NCBI GenBank assembly: GCA_028288405.1
Contig: JAQBNS010000025.1
Coordinates: forward strand, 55,915-119,914
Direction: 5' to 3'
DNA from: Chitinophagaceae bacterium
Lineage (GTDB): Bacteria > Bacteroidota > Bacteroidia > Cytophagales > Cytophagaceae
DNA length: 64,000 nt
Shown here: positions 10,107 through 19,368 of the stretch, piece by piece
Position numbering within the stretch: the stretch's first letter is position 1
How the letters are laid out: each line of letters opens with the position of its first letter
Program-made: the position numbers and the translations under genes
The notes under the pieces: generated by a model
Databases searched by the model: none
Seen by the model: only the letters and a program-made list of their open reading frames with translations
Told to the model about the DNA's origin: nothing

Positions 10107-11081
10107 TTAAGGATCAAAACGTTTCACTTCGTTTTTAATAGGCTTCACCGTTTTCAAATAAGCATATATAGCGGCAAGGTCTTGCTCTTTCATTTTACCA
10201 TACATCATCCAGGGCATAATGGTATTGAAATTTCCTTTTTGCAAGGCAGCCGGTTGGTAACTGCTGTCGGCGTATGCTCTGAATCGTTGGACAAAACCGG
10301 TTTCGGTCCAATTACCGATGCCGGTTTCTTCATCCGGCGTGATGTTAGAAGAACGAACCAAACCGCCTGAAGGCATTTTGAATTCAAAGCCACCGGCCAG
10401 TTCCATTCCTTCTATCGGTTGCCCTTTGTCTTGTTTGGTATGGCACTCTTTGCAAGCAGATGCGGTGAACAAATATTCACCGTATTTCACACGATCGGCA
10501 GTATCCGGACGTGTAGTGAATGCTGCTGGTTTAGGAATGGTATTGATGATGAAGTTCATCGGGAAGTCAGGTTTGGAAGCAGGAACCTCTTTGGCGACAG
10601 AAGGAAGTGTTCTGAGGTAAGCAATGATGGAATAAATATCTTCTTTGTCGAGCTTGCCATAAGCGGGGTGCGGCATGACTGGAAATAAAGCTTTGCCATT
10701 TTTACTGACACCGGAAGTGATGGCTCTTAAGATTTCACCATCGGTCCAGTCTTTTAATCCAAAAGGTGTAATGTTTTTAGAATAAAAGGCACCTGGAAAT
10801 CCATAGGTTTGATCGAAGGTCTCTCCACCTGATCCCAATGTACCGGGTACTAAAGGACCGGCAAATTTAGACCAGTCGCGTGTAGAGTGACAATCCATAC
10901 AAGCCGCAACAGAATTGGCGAGGTATTCACCTCTTTTAATTCTTTCTGGTGTGCGTTCTACCGTAAGTACCGGTGCAGGACCTGCATCAGGTAGCGCTGT
11001 TTTTACATAAGTCAGCAATCCGGCTATAACTAATAGCAACGCTGTAAAAATAAGCAGTGTAATCCGTAGAAATTTTTTCAT
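10107..11081 (-). CDS. Di-haem c-type cytochrome, membrane-anchored
   Basis: ATG at 11081 is preferred over a TTG at 11087. The 324-residue protein has an N-terminal hydrophobic segment (residues 7-27) that may be an uncleaved anchor or signal. Two haem c motifs, CMDCH (61-65) and CKECH (210-214), lie in two similar halves. Each half has an NITP segment and ends in an IIAYLRT or IYAYLKT helix, so the protein is an internal duplication of a single-haem cytochrome domain. It resembles the cytochrome subunits of membrane sugar/alcohol dehydrogenases, but no dehydrogenase gene is adjacent. The role in periplasmic electron transfer is inferred and the partner is unknown. Confidence 0.88.
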   Translation of the reverse strand: MKKFLRITLLIFTALLLVIAGLLTYVKTALPDAGPAPVLTVERTPERIKRGEYLANSVAACMDCHSTRDWSKFAGPLVPGTLGSGGETFDQTYGFPGAFYSKNITPFGLKDWTDGEILRAITSGVSKNGKALFPVMPHPAYGKLDKEDIYSIIAYLRTLPSVAKEVPASKPDFPMNFIINTIPKPAAFTTRPDTADRVKYGEYLFTASACKECHTKQDKGQPIEGMELAGGFEFKMPSGGLVRSSNITPDEETGIGNWTETGFVQRFRAYADSSYQPAALQKGNFNTIMPWMMYGKMKEQDLAAIYAYLKTVKPIKNEVKRFDP

Positions 11082-11225
11082 GTGCAAGGGTTTAAAAAAA
11101 TAAAATTATGGTTTTTCTAATTTAGAAGAAAAATAAATTGATGGACGGACTCAGAATATCGACAGAATTGCAGATTAGATTTATGGCATCGGCAAATTAA
11201 TGATCACTTTCACGAAATAAATAAG

Positions 11226-11816
11226 ATGAAGCGATACTTGTTTTTAGCGGCTGTAGTAATTCTGCCTTTTTTGTCTTTTGCTCAACATAGAAAAACCATG
11301 GTGTTGGATGTTGGTGTACCTTACGTTCCGATGGATGGTAAATCACTTTTCGGTTTTCGGTTAAATTTAGAGGTTGCGGTAAGACAACATTGGCTGAGCG
11401 GTATTCAATTCAACATAGCCAATGGAAAAGCGGCTAATGTATATGGCTATCCTGTCACTAACGGGCTCTTTAGTTATGCTGAAATAGGATGGGTCAATGA
11501 ATTTCGCCTCATAAGTAAAAAAGCTATTCGGGTGCATTTTGTGCTGAATAACTTTTACACTATGTTGGCATTGAATGATGGAGATCACATTAAAACATCT
11601 GCTGGTGTCAAGCAGCAACGCAGTGTGCCGCAGCGTATAGCTACCAATAGTTATTATTCTTTGCAACCGGGAGTCAATATCATGTTTCCTGTTTTTGAAT
11701 GGGCCGGTCCGTTTGCTGAAATCAAGTACCGCTTTTTGTTTGGAGGATCTGATTTCGGCAATCATAAATATTTTGAAGGGGTCATGATCAGTGCAGGATT
11801 TAGAATTGATTTTTAA
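11226..11816 (+). CDS. Secreted hypothetical protein, probable outer-membrane beta-barrel
   Basis: The signal peptide MKRYLFLAAVVILPFLSFA is followed by ~177 residues of alternating hydrophobic and polar strands. The C-terminus ends in FRIDF, an aromatic last residue typical of outer-membrane barrels. I do not recognise a specific family. It is convergent with the GH5 gene and their stop codons are only 2 nt apart, so there is no room for a separate terminator between them. The function is unknown. Confidence 0.7.
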   Translation: MKRYLFLAAVVILPFLSFAQHRKTMVLDVGVPYVPMDGKSLFGFRLNLEVAVRQHWLSGIQFNIANGKAANVYGYPVTNGLFSYAEIGWVNEFRLISKKAIRVHFVLNNFYTMLALNDGDHIKTSAGVKQQRSVPQRIATNSYYSLQPGVNIMFPVFEWAGPFAEIKYRFLFGGSDFGNHKYFEGVMISAGFRIDF

Positions 11817-11818
11817 TT

Positions 11819-12928
11819 TTATTTCCCTTCCACAATTCCTTTCATACAAGGAATCACATGATCCTTCGCAGGTTCTCCCTCAAAAAAACTAAAAGAAGAA
11901 TCCCATTCCCACATGGCATTGGGTATGCCCAGCTTATGAAGTATGGTATAAACATCGTTCAAATAGGCACAACGGTCTTGTACGGCTGAGTATTTGCTAT
12001 AGGCCCCCCATTCACCACAAAAGAGGGGGACATTATTTTCCTTTGACCATTCCTTGATGCTGCGGAGTCTATTGTCCATCGCTTCGTAGTTCCCTTCTTT
12101 CGGATATTGAAGGAACAGGTTTTTTGACCACGTATCAGCCGCTTTGGAATCAATGGGAGGCATGTCCTGACTTCGGTAAGGATAAGGAATGCCTGTGGTA
12201 GCTGTCGCATCACCTGTCCAGCTGGCACCTTGGTGTGTATAGATGAAAGGATCGTAGAAGTGAAAGGTATAGATGATGTTGGAATAGCTGAATAACGACA
12301 GGTTTTTCAAGGCCTTTAAACCGTTCCATTCTGAAGCACCTACAATCAATGTATGGTGGGTTGTTTGTTTTCGTATGCTGGAAATAATTTCTTTTGCACT
12401 ATGTTCCCAATCTTCTTTGCTTACTTTGTTGGGTTCATTGAATATTTCAAAGAAGATGCGTTTGGGATCAGTTCTTTTATAACGCTTGGCGACATCGTTC
12501 CATATGGCGCAAATGCGTTTCGTGTCTGATTTTAAATGAGCAGGATTCAATGTGCCATGGTGGTTGTCGATGATCAGTAACATCTTTTCTTCGGCTGTCC
12601 ATCGGATGACTGAATCCAATGCGGCATAGTATTCCGGTTTGAGTAAACGGTACGGCGCATCATTTTCGTACCACAAGTCAAAACAAACCGGGAAGCGCAA
12701 CAATTGAAATCCCATCTCGTGCATCAACGTGATTTGCTGTTTGATGTAGGGCAAATGATCCAAGTCCAGGTAATCTCTATGCTCTTCAGCTTCTGTTCCC
12801 TTCCACCGTTGATCCATCCAGGTGAGGTTAATACCTTTGCCCATGGTCTGAGCTCTTTCCCATGCAGTAGATTGCGCTTGAGAAATGAAGGACAAAATGC
12901 AAAAGAACAAAAGGAGATAGAGGCGCAT
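11819..12928 (-). CDS. Secreted GH5-family endoglucanase/cellulase
   Basis: A 369-residue exported enzyme with signal peptide MRLYLLLFFCILSFISQAQ. The single-domain TIM barrel begins near GKGINLTWMDQ. The GH5 acid/base glutamate is E165 in FNEPN, and the nucleophile is probably E306 in FCGEWGAY. A DNHHG segment (121-125) is the conserved His region upstream of the active site. GH5 enzymes cleave beta-1,4-glucans, mannans and related polymers; the exact substrate is not determinable here. No binding module or T9SS tail is present, so it may stay periplasmic or be lipid-free secreted by another route. Confidence 0.9.
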   Translation of the reverse strand: MRLYLLLFFCILSFISQAQSTAWERAQTMGKGINLTWMDQRWKGTEAEEHRDYLDLDHLPYIKQQITLMHEMGFQLLRFPVCFDLWYENDAPYRLLKPEYYAALDSVIRWTAEEKMLLIIDNHHGTLNPAHLKSDTKRICAIWNDVAKRYKRTDPKRIFFEIFNEPNKVSKEDWEHSAKEIISSIRKQTTHHTLIVGASEWNGLKALKNLSLFSYSNIIYTFHFYDPFIYTHQGASWTGDATATTGIPYPYRSQDMPPIDSKAADTWSKNLFLQYPKEGNYEAMDNRLRSIKEWSKENNVPLFCGEWGAYSKYSAVQDRCAYLNDVYTILHKLGIPNAMWEWDSSFSFFEGEPAKDHVIPCMKGIVEGK

Positions 12929-12978
12929 AGATATCTGTTAAATAGTAAGTAATCAGAGGGAAGGTTTTAACCGATTGT

Positions 12979-13338
12979 TTACTTCATCCAATCCAAACTG
13001 TCAAAGTCCAGTGTGATGAATAATATTTCTCCATAAAATATATTCACGATAAATTCTCTTTTCTTTTCTTCCTTCGTTGCTTTACCGTATGCCGATACAT
13101 CAGCTGTCGGTACCAGCGCGATAGCGTCTTTCACCGGGTAACTGTAATAGTTCATTCGATCAAACTTAAAACGCACCAATTTACCGGTAATGTAGTAACG
13201 GTCTTTGCTTTTATCGTGTTTAACGTATTGCGGATAGTTTTCCCGAAGCGGAGAAGTGGGTTTGATGATGACAATCACTTTATCGTATTGTGTGAGGTCA
13301 TAGGCCAAAGATAATTTATGTTCGTCTTGCGGTTCCAT
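12979..13338 (-). CDS. Hypothetical cytosolic protein (119 aa)
   Basis: The protein starts MEPQDEHKLS and has no signal or membrane segment. It alternates short beta strands (KVIVIIKP, DRYYITGKLVRFKF, EFIVNIFYGEILFITLDF) with polar loops, suggesting a small beta-rich fold. I do not recognise it. It lies 50 nt upstream of the GH5 start on the same strand, so co-transcription is possible. No function is proposed. Confidence 0.65.
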   Translation of the reverse strand: MEPQDEHKLSLAYDLTQYDKVIVIIKPTSPLRENYPQYVKHDKSKDRYYITGKLVRFKFDRMNYYSYPVKDAIALVPTADVSAYGKATKEEKKREFIVNIFYGEILFITLDFDSLDWMK

Positions 13339-13511
13339 GGTTTAAAATACGAATAATAAATCAGGAGTAAAGGTTAGGGCTATACCTATTTTTAGGTAAG
13401 GGATTTTTAATAGTTTGATTCTCCGTGTTAACATATAAAAAACGTTTTACTCTAGAAGGTTACTTCTTTCTTTCGTTTTGAATACATGAACGAGTGCTAC
13501 AATGAGGGGCT

Positions 13512-16500
13512 ATGGTTAAATCTTTACGGTATAGAATTATTTTTTTTATCAGTGTTTTCTTGTTGACAACAAGGCTTTTAAACGCTCAGCATGCTGGACA
13601 AGAGCCTTTGTGCGGTACGGACGAGATGAATCGTGAATTGTGGAAAAAATCATCACATCAGTTGCGACACGATCGTGCCGAAGAATTGATATGGAATCAA
13701 CTGACGAATCTTAAAAATAAAAGAACAACAGCTACCGGTACTTATATGATACCCGTTGTTGTGCATGTCATTCATCAGAATGGAGTAGAAAATATATCAG
13801 AGGCTCAAATACTATCGGGTCTTCAACACCTGAATGATGCCTTCAATAATGCAGGAGATTATACGACACCTCTTGGTGTTCCCACTACCATTCAGTTTTG
13901 CCTGGCCAAACAGGACGCGCAGGGTAATCCTTCTACAGGCATTACCAGACATCAGTCTCCATTAACAAATATACTTGCGCCTTCACAGGATGTGGCATTG
14001 AAAAACATTATCCGATGGGATCCTACTCGTTATATAAATATCTGGCTTGTGAAAGAAATTACTTCTGAATCAGCAGGGGCAGGAGTGGCTGGTTATGCTT
14101 TTTTCCCTTCTGCACACGGTACCCCAGAAGATGGTTTAGTATGTGAAGCCCGTTACTTCGGTGGTACAGCCGATGACTCGAAGGTTGCCGTGCATGAACT
14201 CGGACATTACTTTGGATTGTATCATACTTTTGAAGGAGGTTGTGTCAATACAAACTGTTTACTAGACGGTGATAGAGTTTGCGATACGCAACCGGATGGT
14301 TCTTCTTCACCTGCCTTGTGTCAGTCACCGGTCAATAGTTGTAACAGTGACTCCGATGACCACAGTACCAACAATCCTTTTCGACCTCTATCCATGGGAG
14401 GCATAGGTGATCAGGCAGATCCTATGGATAACTATATGGATTATGGTAACCTGGCTTGTCAAATCCTTTTTACGGCAGGGCAAAAAGACCGTATGATAGC
14501 AGCACTTACCGGTTTGCGGGGAAGTCTACTGGAATCGACGGTGTGTAATGATCTTTGTCCTAATCCCATACAGGTTTCATTTACTCCTTCTGATACGATT
14601 ATTACCATAGGTACACAGGTACAATTTAATAATACAACGACGGGTGGTGCTATCGCTTATGAATGGTTAATAAACGGTGTGTTGTTTTCTTCTTTGACAA
14701 ATCCTTCTTATACATTCAATCAACAAGGTGTATTTACAATTACATTGAAAGCCATTTCTCCTGCAGGAGGTGCATGTAACAAAGAAATGTCTAGACAGGT
14801 GACGGTACAATGTCCATTGCAGTCTGCCTTCAAAGGTCCGGCATCGCTCAGACCTGGCGAATCAATAACTTATGCCAATACCACAGCAGGGACTAATTCA
14901 TACCAGTGGTTTGTGAATGCATCACCTGTCGCTACTACACAAGATCTCACACACACGTTTGGATTGGGAGGTTTTACGGTGAGTCTGGTTGCTTTTAACG
15001 GACAATGTTACGATACCTCCAGTACTCTGTATGTGCAATCCGCCAGCTGTAACCTGGGAAATGAAAGTAAAATATGGTATTTCGGTCAATGGGCAGGACT
15101 TGATTTTTCAGGAGATACAGCCGTTCCCATTTATTATCCGTTTACTACGGATATACTCAACAGGTTTTCAGATGAAGCTTGTATCAGCATGAGTGATGCC
15201 AGTGGTAATCACATTTTTTATTCTACACCCAATTTTGTTTTTAATAAAAACAGAACACAAATGCCTAATGGGAGTGGCTTGCTTGGTCATGCTTCTGCTA
15301 CTCAAATGGCTGCCGTAGCTGATCCTGGAAATATAAATTTATATTATTTATTTACATTGGATGCTTTTGGCGGAGCCAACGGGTTGCGTTATTCAGTCAT
15401 TGACATGTCGCTCGATGGCGGGCTGGGTGATGTTGTAGCGATTTCAAAAAACACCTTACTGCTTACACCGGTTACAGAGAAAATATCGACAGTAAAACAT
15501 AGCAATGGTACAGATACATGGGTGATCGTCCATGAATACAATACAGATGCTTTTTATGCTTATTTAGTAACACCTACCGGTATAAGCGCTACACCTGTCA
15601 TTACGCACATCGGTTCGGTGCATTCCGGCAATTCCATTGGACAACTAAAATTTTCTCCCGACGGCTGCAAGATAGCATTAGCGATGGCAGATGAAGCAAC
15701 GATCGAATTGTTTAATTTCAATAATCAAACAGGTGTTCTATCTTCTGTTGTAAGCATTAATAATTCTGATTACCAGGATTGCTATGGTGTTGAATTTTCT
15801 CCGGATGGATCAAAGCTTTATATAGGCACTGAACTGACCAGAAATATTTACCAGTTTGACATGGGAAAAACTACATCGGCTTCAATCACCGCTTCCCGGG
15901 TATTGATTGGCCATGTCAACAGCACGGCAGGTATTGCTGCTTTTCAATTAGGACCTTATGGTAAAATATATGTTGCCAGGACAGATACCCGGTGGCTAGG
16001 TGTTATTAATAACCCTAATGCCCCTGGTATCTTGTCTGGTTTTGTAGCCAATGGAGTAAACCTTGGTCTTAATCCCGCAGGAAGTTTTGGAAATGCCATG
16101 AATAAAAGTGGTAATGGTCTTCCCTGTTTTTCACAGCAGTATTTTTATGATCCAAAGCCTGTCATCACTGGGCGAGATAACGTGTGTGTGAACAGTACGG
16201 CTGTACAGTATAAGATTTCCGGTTCTTCCTGCGCATCGTTTGGTAACAGCTGGTTATTGAAAGGAAAAGGTACGCTGGTGTCTTCCAATGATACGATGGC
16301 TGTTATCAACTTTTCCGGAGCAGAAGGCATGGATACACTTGTTGTAGAAAGAAACTCAGCCTGCGGTATAACGGTAGATACATTGTTCATTCATATCAGA
16401 GATGTAGTGTTTGATATTCCCGATACCATCAGGTGTACAGCAAGTGCTGTCCTCTTGGATGCCGGTACAGGATTTATTACCTATGAATGGCAGGATCATT

Positions 16501-17276
16501 CTACTGCACAAACATTCATTGCACCTGCTGCCGGAAAGTATTGGCTGAGTGTTACGACCAGGGAAGGATGTTCAATAACCGATACGGTGCATGTGAAAAA
16601 TCATACCGCACCGGCGGTTTCTCTTGGCCCTAATATAGCGCGTTGTCCAGGAGCGATTACGTTGCTCGATGCAGGAGTAGGTTATCCCCGTTATCTTTGG
16701 CAGGATCATTCTGCAGAACAAACGTTCTCCGCTTATCTTCCCGGTAAGTATTGGGTGACCGTTACAGATGTTTGCGGAAGCAAGGCTTCAGATACTTTAT
16801 ACATAGCAGCGGATATGGATTTTAGTTTAGGGGGTAATAAACATTTGTGTAACGGCGAAACGATTGTATTGGATGCGGGTAACAATTATACCTATTACCA
16901 ATGGCAGGATCATTCATCCACACCTACTTTTAGTGTGACGCATCAGGGTACTTATTCTGTAGTCGTATCAGACGGCTCCGGTTGTTATGGTTATGATACC
17001 ATACAAGTATATACCGGCAATGATTGTTGTGAGGATATAAAAATACCTTCCCTGATTACACCCAATCACGACGGAAAGAATGAAGCGTTTGAAGTGTCAT
17101 GCATTGCCAACAATGGATGGTTGCTGGAAATTTATAATCGATGGGGTGGTGTGGTGTACCGCAACGATAATTATGCAAACAATTGGAACGCAGAAAATAA
17201 TTCGGACGGAGTTTATTTTTATTTGTTGAAGAAAGGGGAGGATGAGTATAGGGGGTGGGTGCAAGTAACACGGTAA
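13512..17276 (+). CDS. M43-family zinc metalloprotease with PKD, beta-propeller and T9SS type B domain
   Basis: A 1254-residue exported protein with signal peptide to about residue 26 (LLNAQ). The protease domain (~75-345) has HELGHYFGLYH at 228-238, the extended HExxHxxGxxH zinc site of metzincins, and a Met-turn-like DPMDNYMDYG near 303-312, matching pappalysin family M43. Two PKD-like domains (~350-510) follow. A YVTN/lactonase-like beta-propeller (~515-865) contains SPDGSKLYIG. Three ~80-residue repeats each carry a WQDHS core. The end, from TPNHDGKNEAF to GWVQVTR, is a gliding-motility-associated type B T9SS domain. A secreted, perhaps surface-attached, protease is inferred. Single gene with no operon partners. 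Confidence 0.93.
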   Translation: MVKSLRYRIIFFISVFLLTTRLLNAQHAGQEPLCGTDEMNRELWKKSSHQLRHDRAEELIWNQLTNLKNKRTTATGTYMIPVVVHVIHQNGVENISEAQILSGLQHLNDAFNNAGDYTTPLGVPTTIQFCLAKQDAQGNPSTGITRHQSPLTNILAPSQDVALKNIIRWDPTRYINIWLVKEITSESAGAGVAGYAFFPSAHGTPEDGLVCEARYFGGTADDSKVAVHELGHYFGLYHTFEGGCVNTNCLLDGDRVCDTQPDGSSSPALCQSPVNSCNSDSDDHSTNNPFRPLSMGGIGDQADPMDNYMDYGNLACQILFTAGQKDRMIAALTGLRGSLLESTVCNDLCPNPIQVSFTPSDTIITIGTQVQFNNTTTGGAIAYEWLINGVLFSSLTNPSYTFNQQGVFTITLKAISPAGGACNKEMSRQVTVQCPLQSAFKGPASLRPGESITYANTTAGTNSYQWFVNASPVATTQDLTHTFGLGGFTVSLVAFNGQCYDTSSTLYVQSASCNLGNESKIWYFGQWAGLDFSGDTAVPIYYPFTTDILNRFSDEACISMSDASGNHIFYSTPNFVFNKNRTQMPNGSGLLGHASATQMAAVADPGNINLYYLFTLDAFGGANGLRYSVIDMSLDGGLGDVVAISKNTLLLTPVTEKISTVKHSNGTDTWVIVHEYNTDAFYAYLVTPTGISATPVITHIGSVHSGNSIGQLKFSPDGCKIALAMADEATIELFNFNNQTGVLSSVVSINNSDYQDCYGVEFSPDGSKLYIGTELTRNIYQFDMGKTTSASITASRVLIGHVNSTAGIAAFQLGPYGKIYVARTDTRWLGVINNPNAPGILSGFVANGVNLGLNPAGSFGNAMNKSGNGLPCFSQQYFYDPKPVITGRDNVCVNSTAVQYKISGSSCASFGNSWLLKGKGTLVSSNDTMAVINFSGAEGMDTLVVERNSACGITVDTLFIHIRDVVFDIPDTIRCTASAVLLDAGTGFITYEWQDHSTAQTFIAPAAGKYWLSVTTREGCSITDTVHVKNHTAPAVSLGPNIARCPGAITLLDAGVGYPRYLWQDHSAEQTFSAYLPGKYWVTVTDVCGSKASDTLYIAADMDFSLGGNKHLCNGETIVLDAGNNYTYYQWQDHSSTPTFSVTHQGTYSVVVSDGSGCYGYDTIQVYTGNDCCEDIKIPSLITPNHDGKNEAFEVSCIANNGWLLEIYNRWGGVVYRNDNYANNWNAENNSDGVYFYLLKKGEDEYRGWVQVTR

Positions 17277-17296
17277 TAAAATATAATAATTATTTC

Positions 17297-17421
17297 GCAT
17301 TAGGGATTGAGCGGAAAGCCCGAAGTGCGTTGGATTTGAGCGTTGGCCGGACTTGAAGTGAAAGCCCGACCCCGTCATCAAAGATTGTTTGAATCATATA
17401 ATGGATTGCGGGGGAATGCCC
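17297..17421 (+). repeat. Dispersed 125-bp intergenic element, copy 1
   Basis: It aligns end to end, at exactly the same length, with 33651-33775. The first 33 nt match at about 29 positions, and a central GGACTTG...GAAAGCCCG-type block and a C-terminal GCGGGG...GCCC block are also shared. Two internal half-repeats each end in AAAGCCCG. It lies just downstream of a plus-strand gene, as copy 2 does. No coding potential. Confidence 0.75.
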
Positions 17422-17441
17422 AATTTTTGTTTGTAAAATAA

Positions 17442-17477
17442 AAAAAGCCCTATAGTTACAAAGCTATAGGGCTTTTT
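17442..17477. terminator. Strong intrinsic terminator
   Basis: Perfect 14-bp stem (AAAAAGCCCTATAG with its complement) and an 8-nt loop, A-run on one side and T-run on the other. It can act on the metalloprotease gene and, in the other direction, beyond the porin gene. Confidence 0.8.
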
Positions 17478-17724
17478 CATTATTACATTTTTAAATAACT
17501 AATTAAAGAACCTATTATAATAAACAGGTGCATTAGGTCACTAATTGAGATCTTTATAAAGATTCTACACTTAGGTGTTCTAAGCTTAAATTTCATTAAT
17601 GTGAAATTTATAGTACTCTTAGTATTTCAGCTTTTAGTTTAAAAATATCAAACACTAATAAAAATAACTGACAATCAAATATAGCTATTTTTTGCTAAGT
17701 AATAATTAACTATTTGATTTTTCA

Positions 17725-18945
17725 TTAAAAATAACTCGAAAACCCAAATTGAAATCCAGCCGTTCTCACTGCGGGATTACCTAACAAGTCGGTTTGCCAA
17801 TGGTAACGATAGTTAGCTCTGATTACCGTTTGCGGATAAGGCCTGAAGCTGATGCCGGGTACGATTGCATAAATGTCGTCGCGTATATTACCGCCTGTTT
17901 CGTTAAAAGTCCCTACGTTATAATCCGCGTACTCCAAACGTGCAGCGACATTGAATGTCGCGTTTTCAAATCCTAAAATGGTTCTGTGCAAAACCGGATA
18001 AACGATGTCCAGGAAACCGCCGCGTTGTTTATTGCCGAATTGTTGACTGAACGTTTCCGGCACATCGACAAAGGCCCATACCCATTCCGTGTTGATGTAC
18101 GTTTTGTTTTTAATGCGTGTATTGAAATCAACCGCGAATAAATCAATTCTTCTTTTCTTGTCGAGTTCAATGCCATCGTCTTCAAATTTATTGTACACAC
18201 CACCCATCCAGGATACACCCAGCTCTCCGATCTTGCGATGCCTGACGGCTGTTTTAAGAGTTGTCAATGGCACGCCATTAGAGCTTTCTTCGAAGCGTTC
18301 AGGGTTTAATTTAGAAGCGGGTATCCAGGTTCTGTTTTGTGCATTGTTGATGATGCGTTCGTCAAAGCCATTGGTGAGGTAGGCTTCATAAGCAATGGCC
18401 CATTTGTTTTTTGCATATTTCCCCCATAAACCAAATCCTACATTGCTCCAGGTAGATGGAATGATGGTGGTTGCAGAGATGGGACGATCGATGAATTCCC
18501 ATTTCGGTCCGTCGTGATTCTGGTTGAAAGAGCCGATGGGATTCATGATGACTCCGCCGCGTACATTCAGTAAGGGATGCAATTCAATATCTACCGCAGC
18601 AAATTCAATATTGATTTCTTTGGTACCGTCCTCGAATTCTATTTCAGAAAGAAATTTAATGCGCTTGCCAATGGAAGAAGAAAGGAAGATGGTCAGACGA
18701 CGCATTTGAAAAGACAAGCCTTCTGTTTTGCCATTGGTCACCATGTAATTGCTGTTGGCTTCCACATAACCTCCCAAGGCAACAGGTGTTTTTCCTAATT
18801 GAAGAAAAGGCCTGCTGTATACCGCGTCCACATTCATCTTGAGGGTAGAATCTTTTTTCTGTATACGTCTGAACAGCGACGAATCTACCTGAGCTACCGC
18901 TGTGAATTGTAAAAAGATAAAAAGTAAAAGAACTATATTTCTCAT
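17725..18945 (-). CDS. OprP/OprO-type phosphate-selective porin family protein
   Basis: A 406-residue exported protein (signal peptide to about residue 18) composed of alternating amphipathic strands and ending in FGFSSYF, an aromatic C-terminal outer-membrane signature. The RRLTIFLSSSIGKRIKFLSEIEFED segment and the VRGGVIMNPIGSFN segment resemble OprO/OprP-type porins. It is the last gene of a three-gene operon after the Rieske and di-haem proteins; its start overlaps the Rieske stop by one base (TGATG). The context points to transport of a redox-active or metal-related substrate across the outer membrane rather than phosphate. This is inference. Confidence 0.85.
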   Translation of the reverse strand: MRNIVLLLFIFLQFTAVAQVDSSLFRRIQKKDSTLKMNVDAVYSRPFLQLGKTPVALGGYVEANSNYMVTNGKTEGLSFQMRRLTIFLSSSIGKRIKFLSEIEFEDGTKEINIEFAAVDIELHPLLNVRGGVIMNPIGSFNQNHDGPKWEFIDRPISATTIIPSTWSNVGFGLWGKYAKNKWAIAYEAYLTNGFDERIINNAQNRTWIPASKLNPERFEESSNGVPLTTLKTAVRHRKIGELGVSWMGGVYNKFEDDGIELDKKRRIDLFAVDFNTRIKNKTYINTEWVWAFVDVPETFSQQFGNKQRGGFLDIVYPVLHRTILGFENATFNVAARLEYADYNVGTFNETGGNIRDDIYAIVPGISFRPYPQTVIRANYRYHWQTDLLGNPAVRTAGFQFGFSSYF

Positions 18946-19367
18946 CAGGATAAGTGGATGAAGACGTATTGACTGTCTGTTTTTGTTTTAAATTTTCTAA
19001 GGTTGTTTTGCGCCGGGCCTTGCATGACCTGACCTGTTTTGTCAAACTCACTGCCGTGTGCAGGACACGTCAATACTTCACCGTGGGCAGATAGTTCGGC
19101 ACCTTGATGGGTGCATTCCATCCAGACCGCAGAGTATTCTGTTGGCGTGACCTGGTACAGGTAAATGGGAAAATTTAATTGTTCCGATCTGACCAATGCA
19201 TATTTTTTCTCAGCGGAAAATTCAGTCAGCAGCACTTTCAGGTATTCTCCTTCTACTTCACTTTTGGCAACGTATTGGCTACTGGTACAACTTTGTAAAA
19301 TGCTGGCCACTCCAAGACCGCCGAGGCAAGCCATGCCGCAGGTTTTTAAAAATTCTTGTCTATCCAT
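18945..19367 (-). CDS. Exported Rieske [2Fe-2S] lipoprotein
   Basis: A 140-residue protein with an N-terminal export signal and a possible lipobox (SILQSC, C27). The two Rieske cluster motifs are complete: C-T-H at C85/H87 (CTHQGAEL) and C-x-x-H at C101/H104 (CPAHGSEF). A conserved following FDKTGQVMQGPA loop supports the fold. The domain is a one-electron carrier, here a stand-alone subunit with no cytochrome b partner in the window. It sits one base after the DHOR stop and overlaps the porin start, so the three are translated as one operon. It probably passes electrons to or from the di-haem cytochrome in the periplasm. Confidence 0.92.
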   Translation of the reverse strand: MDRQEFLKTCGMACLGGLGVASILQSCTSSQYVAKSEVEGEYLKVLLTEFSAEKKYALVRSEQLNFPIYLYQVTPTEYSAVWMECTHQGAELSAHGEVLTCPAHGSEFDKTGQVMQGPAQNNLRKFKTKTDSQYVFIHLS

Positions 19368-19368
19368 G

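Larger units (their letters stand above)
17277..17724. other. Intergenic region with dispersed element and terminator
   Basis: This 448-nt gap contains one copy of the 125-bp dispersed element (17297-17421) and a strong terminator (17442-17477). The AT-rich remainder (17480-17724) shows several short direct and inverted words but no gene. Confidence 0.6.

Noticed and set aside
10441..10460. TGGCAC...TTGCA resembling a sigma-54 promoter.
   Set aside because: The GG-to-GC spacing is wrong and the site is inside a coding sequence.
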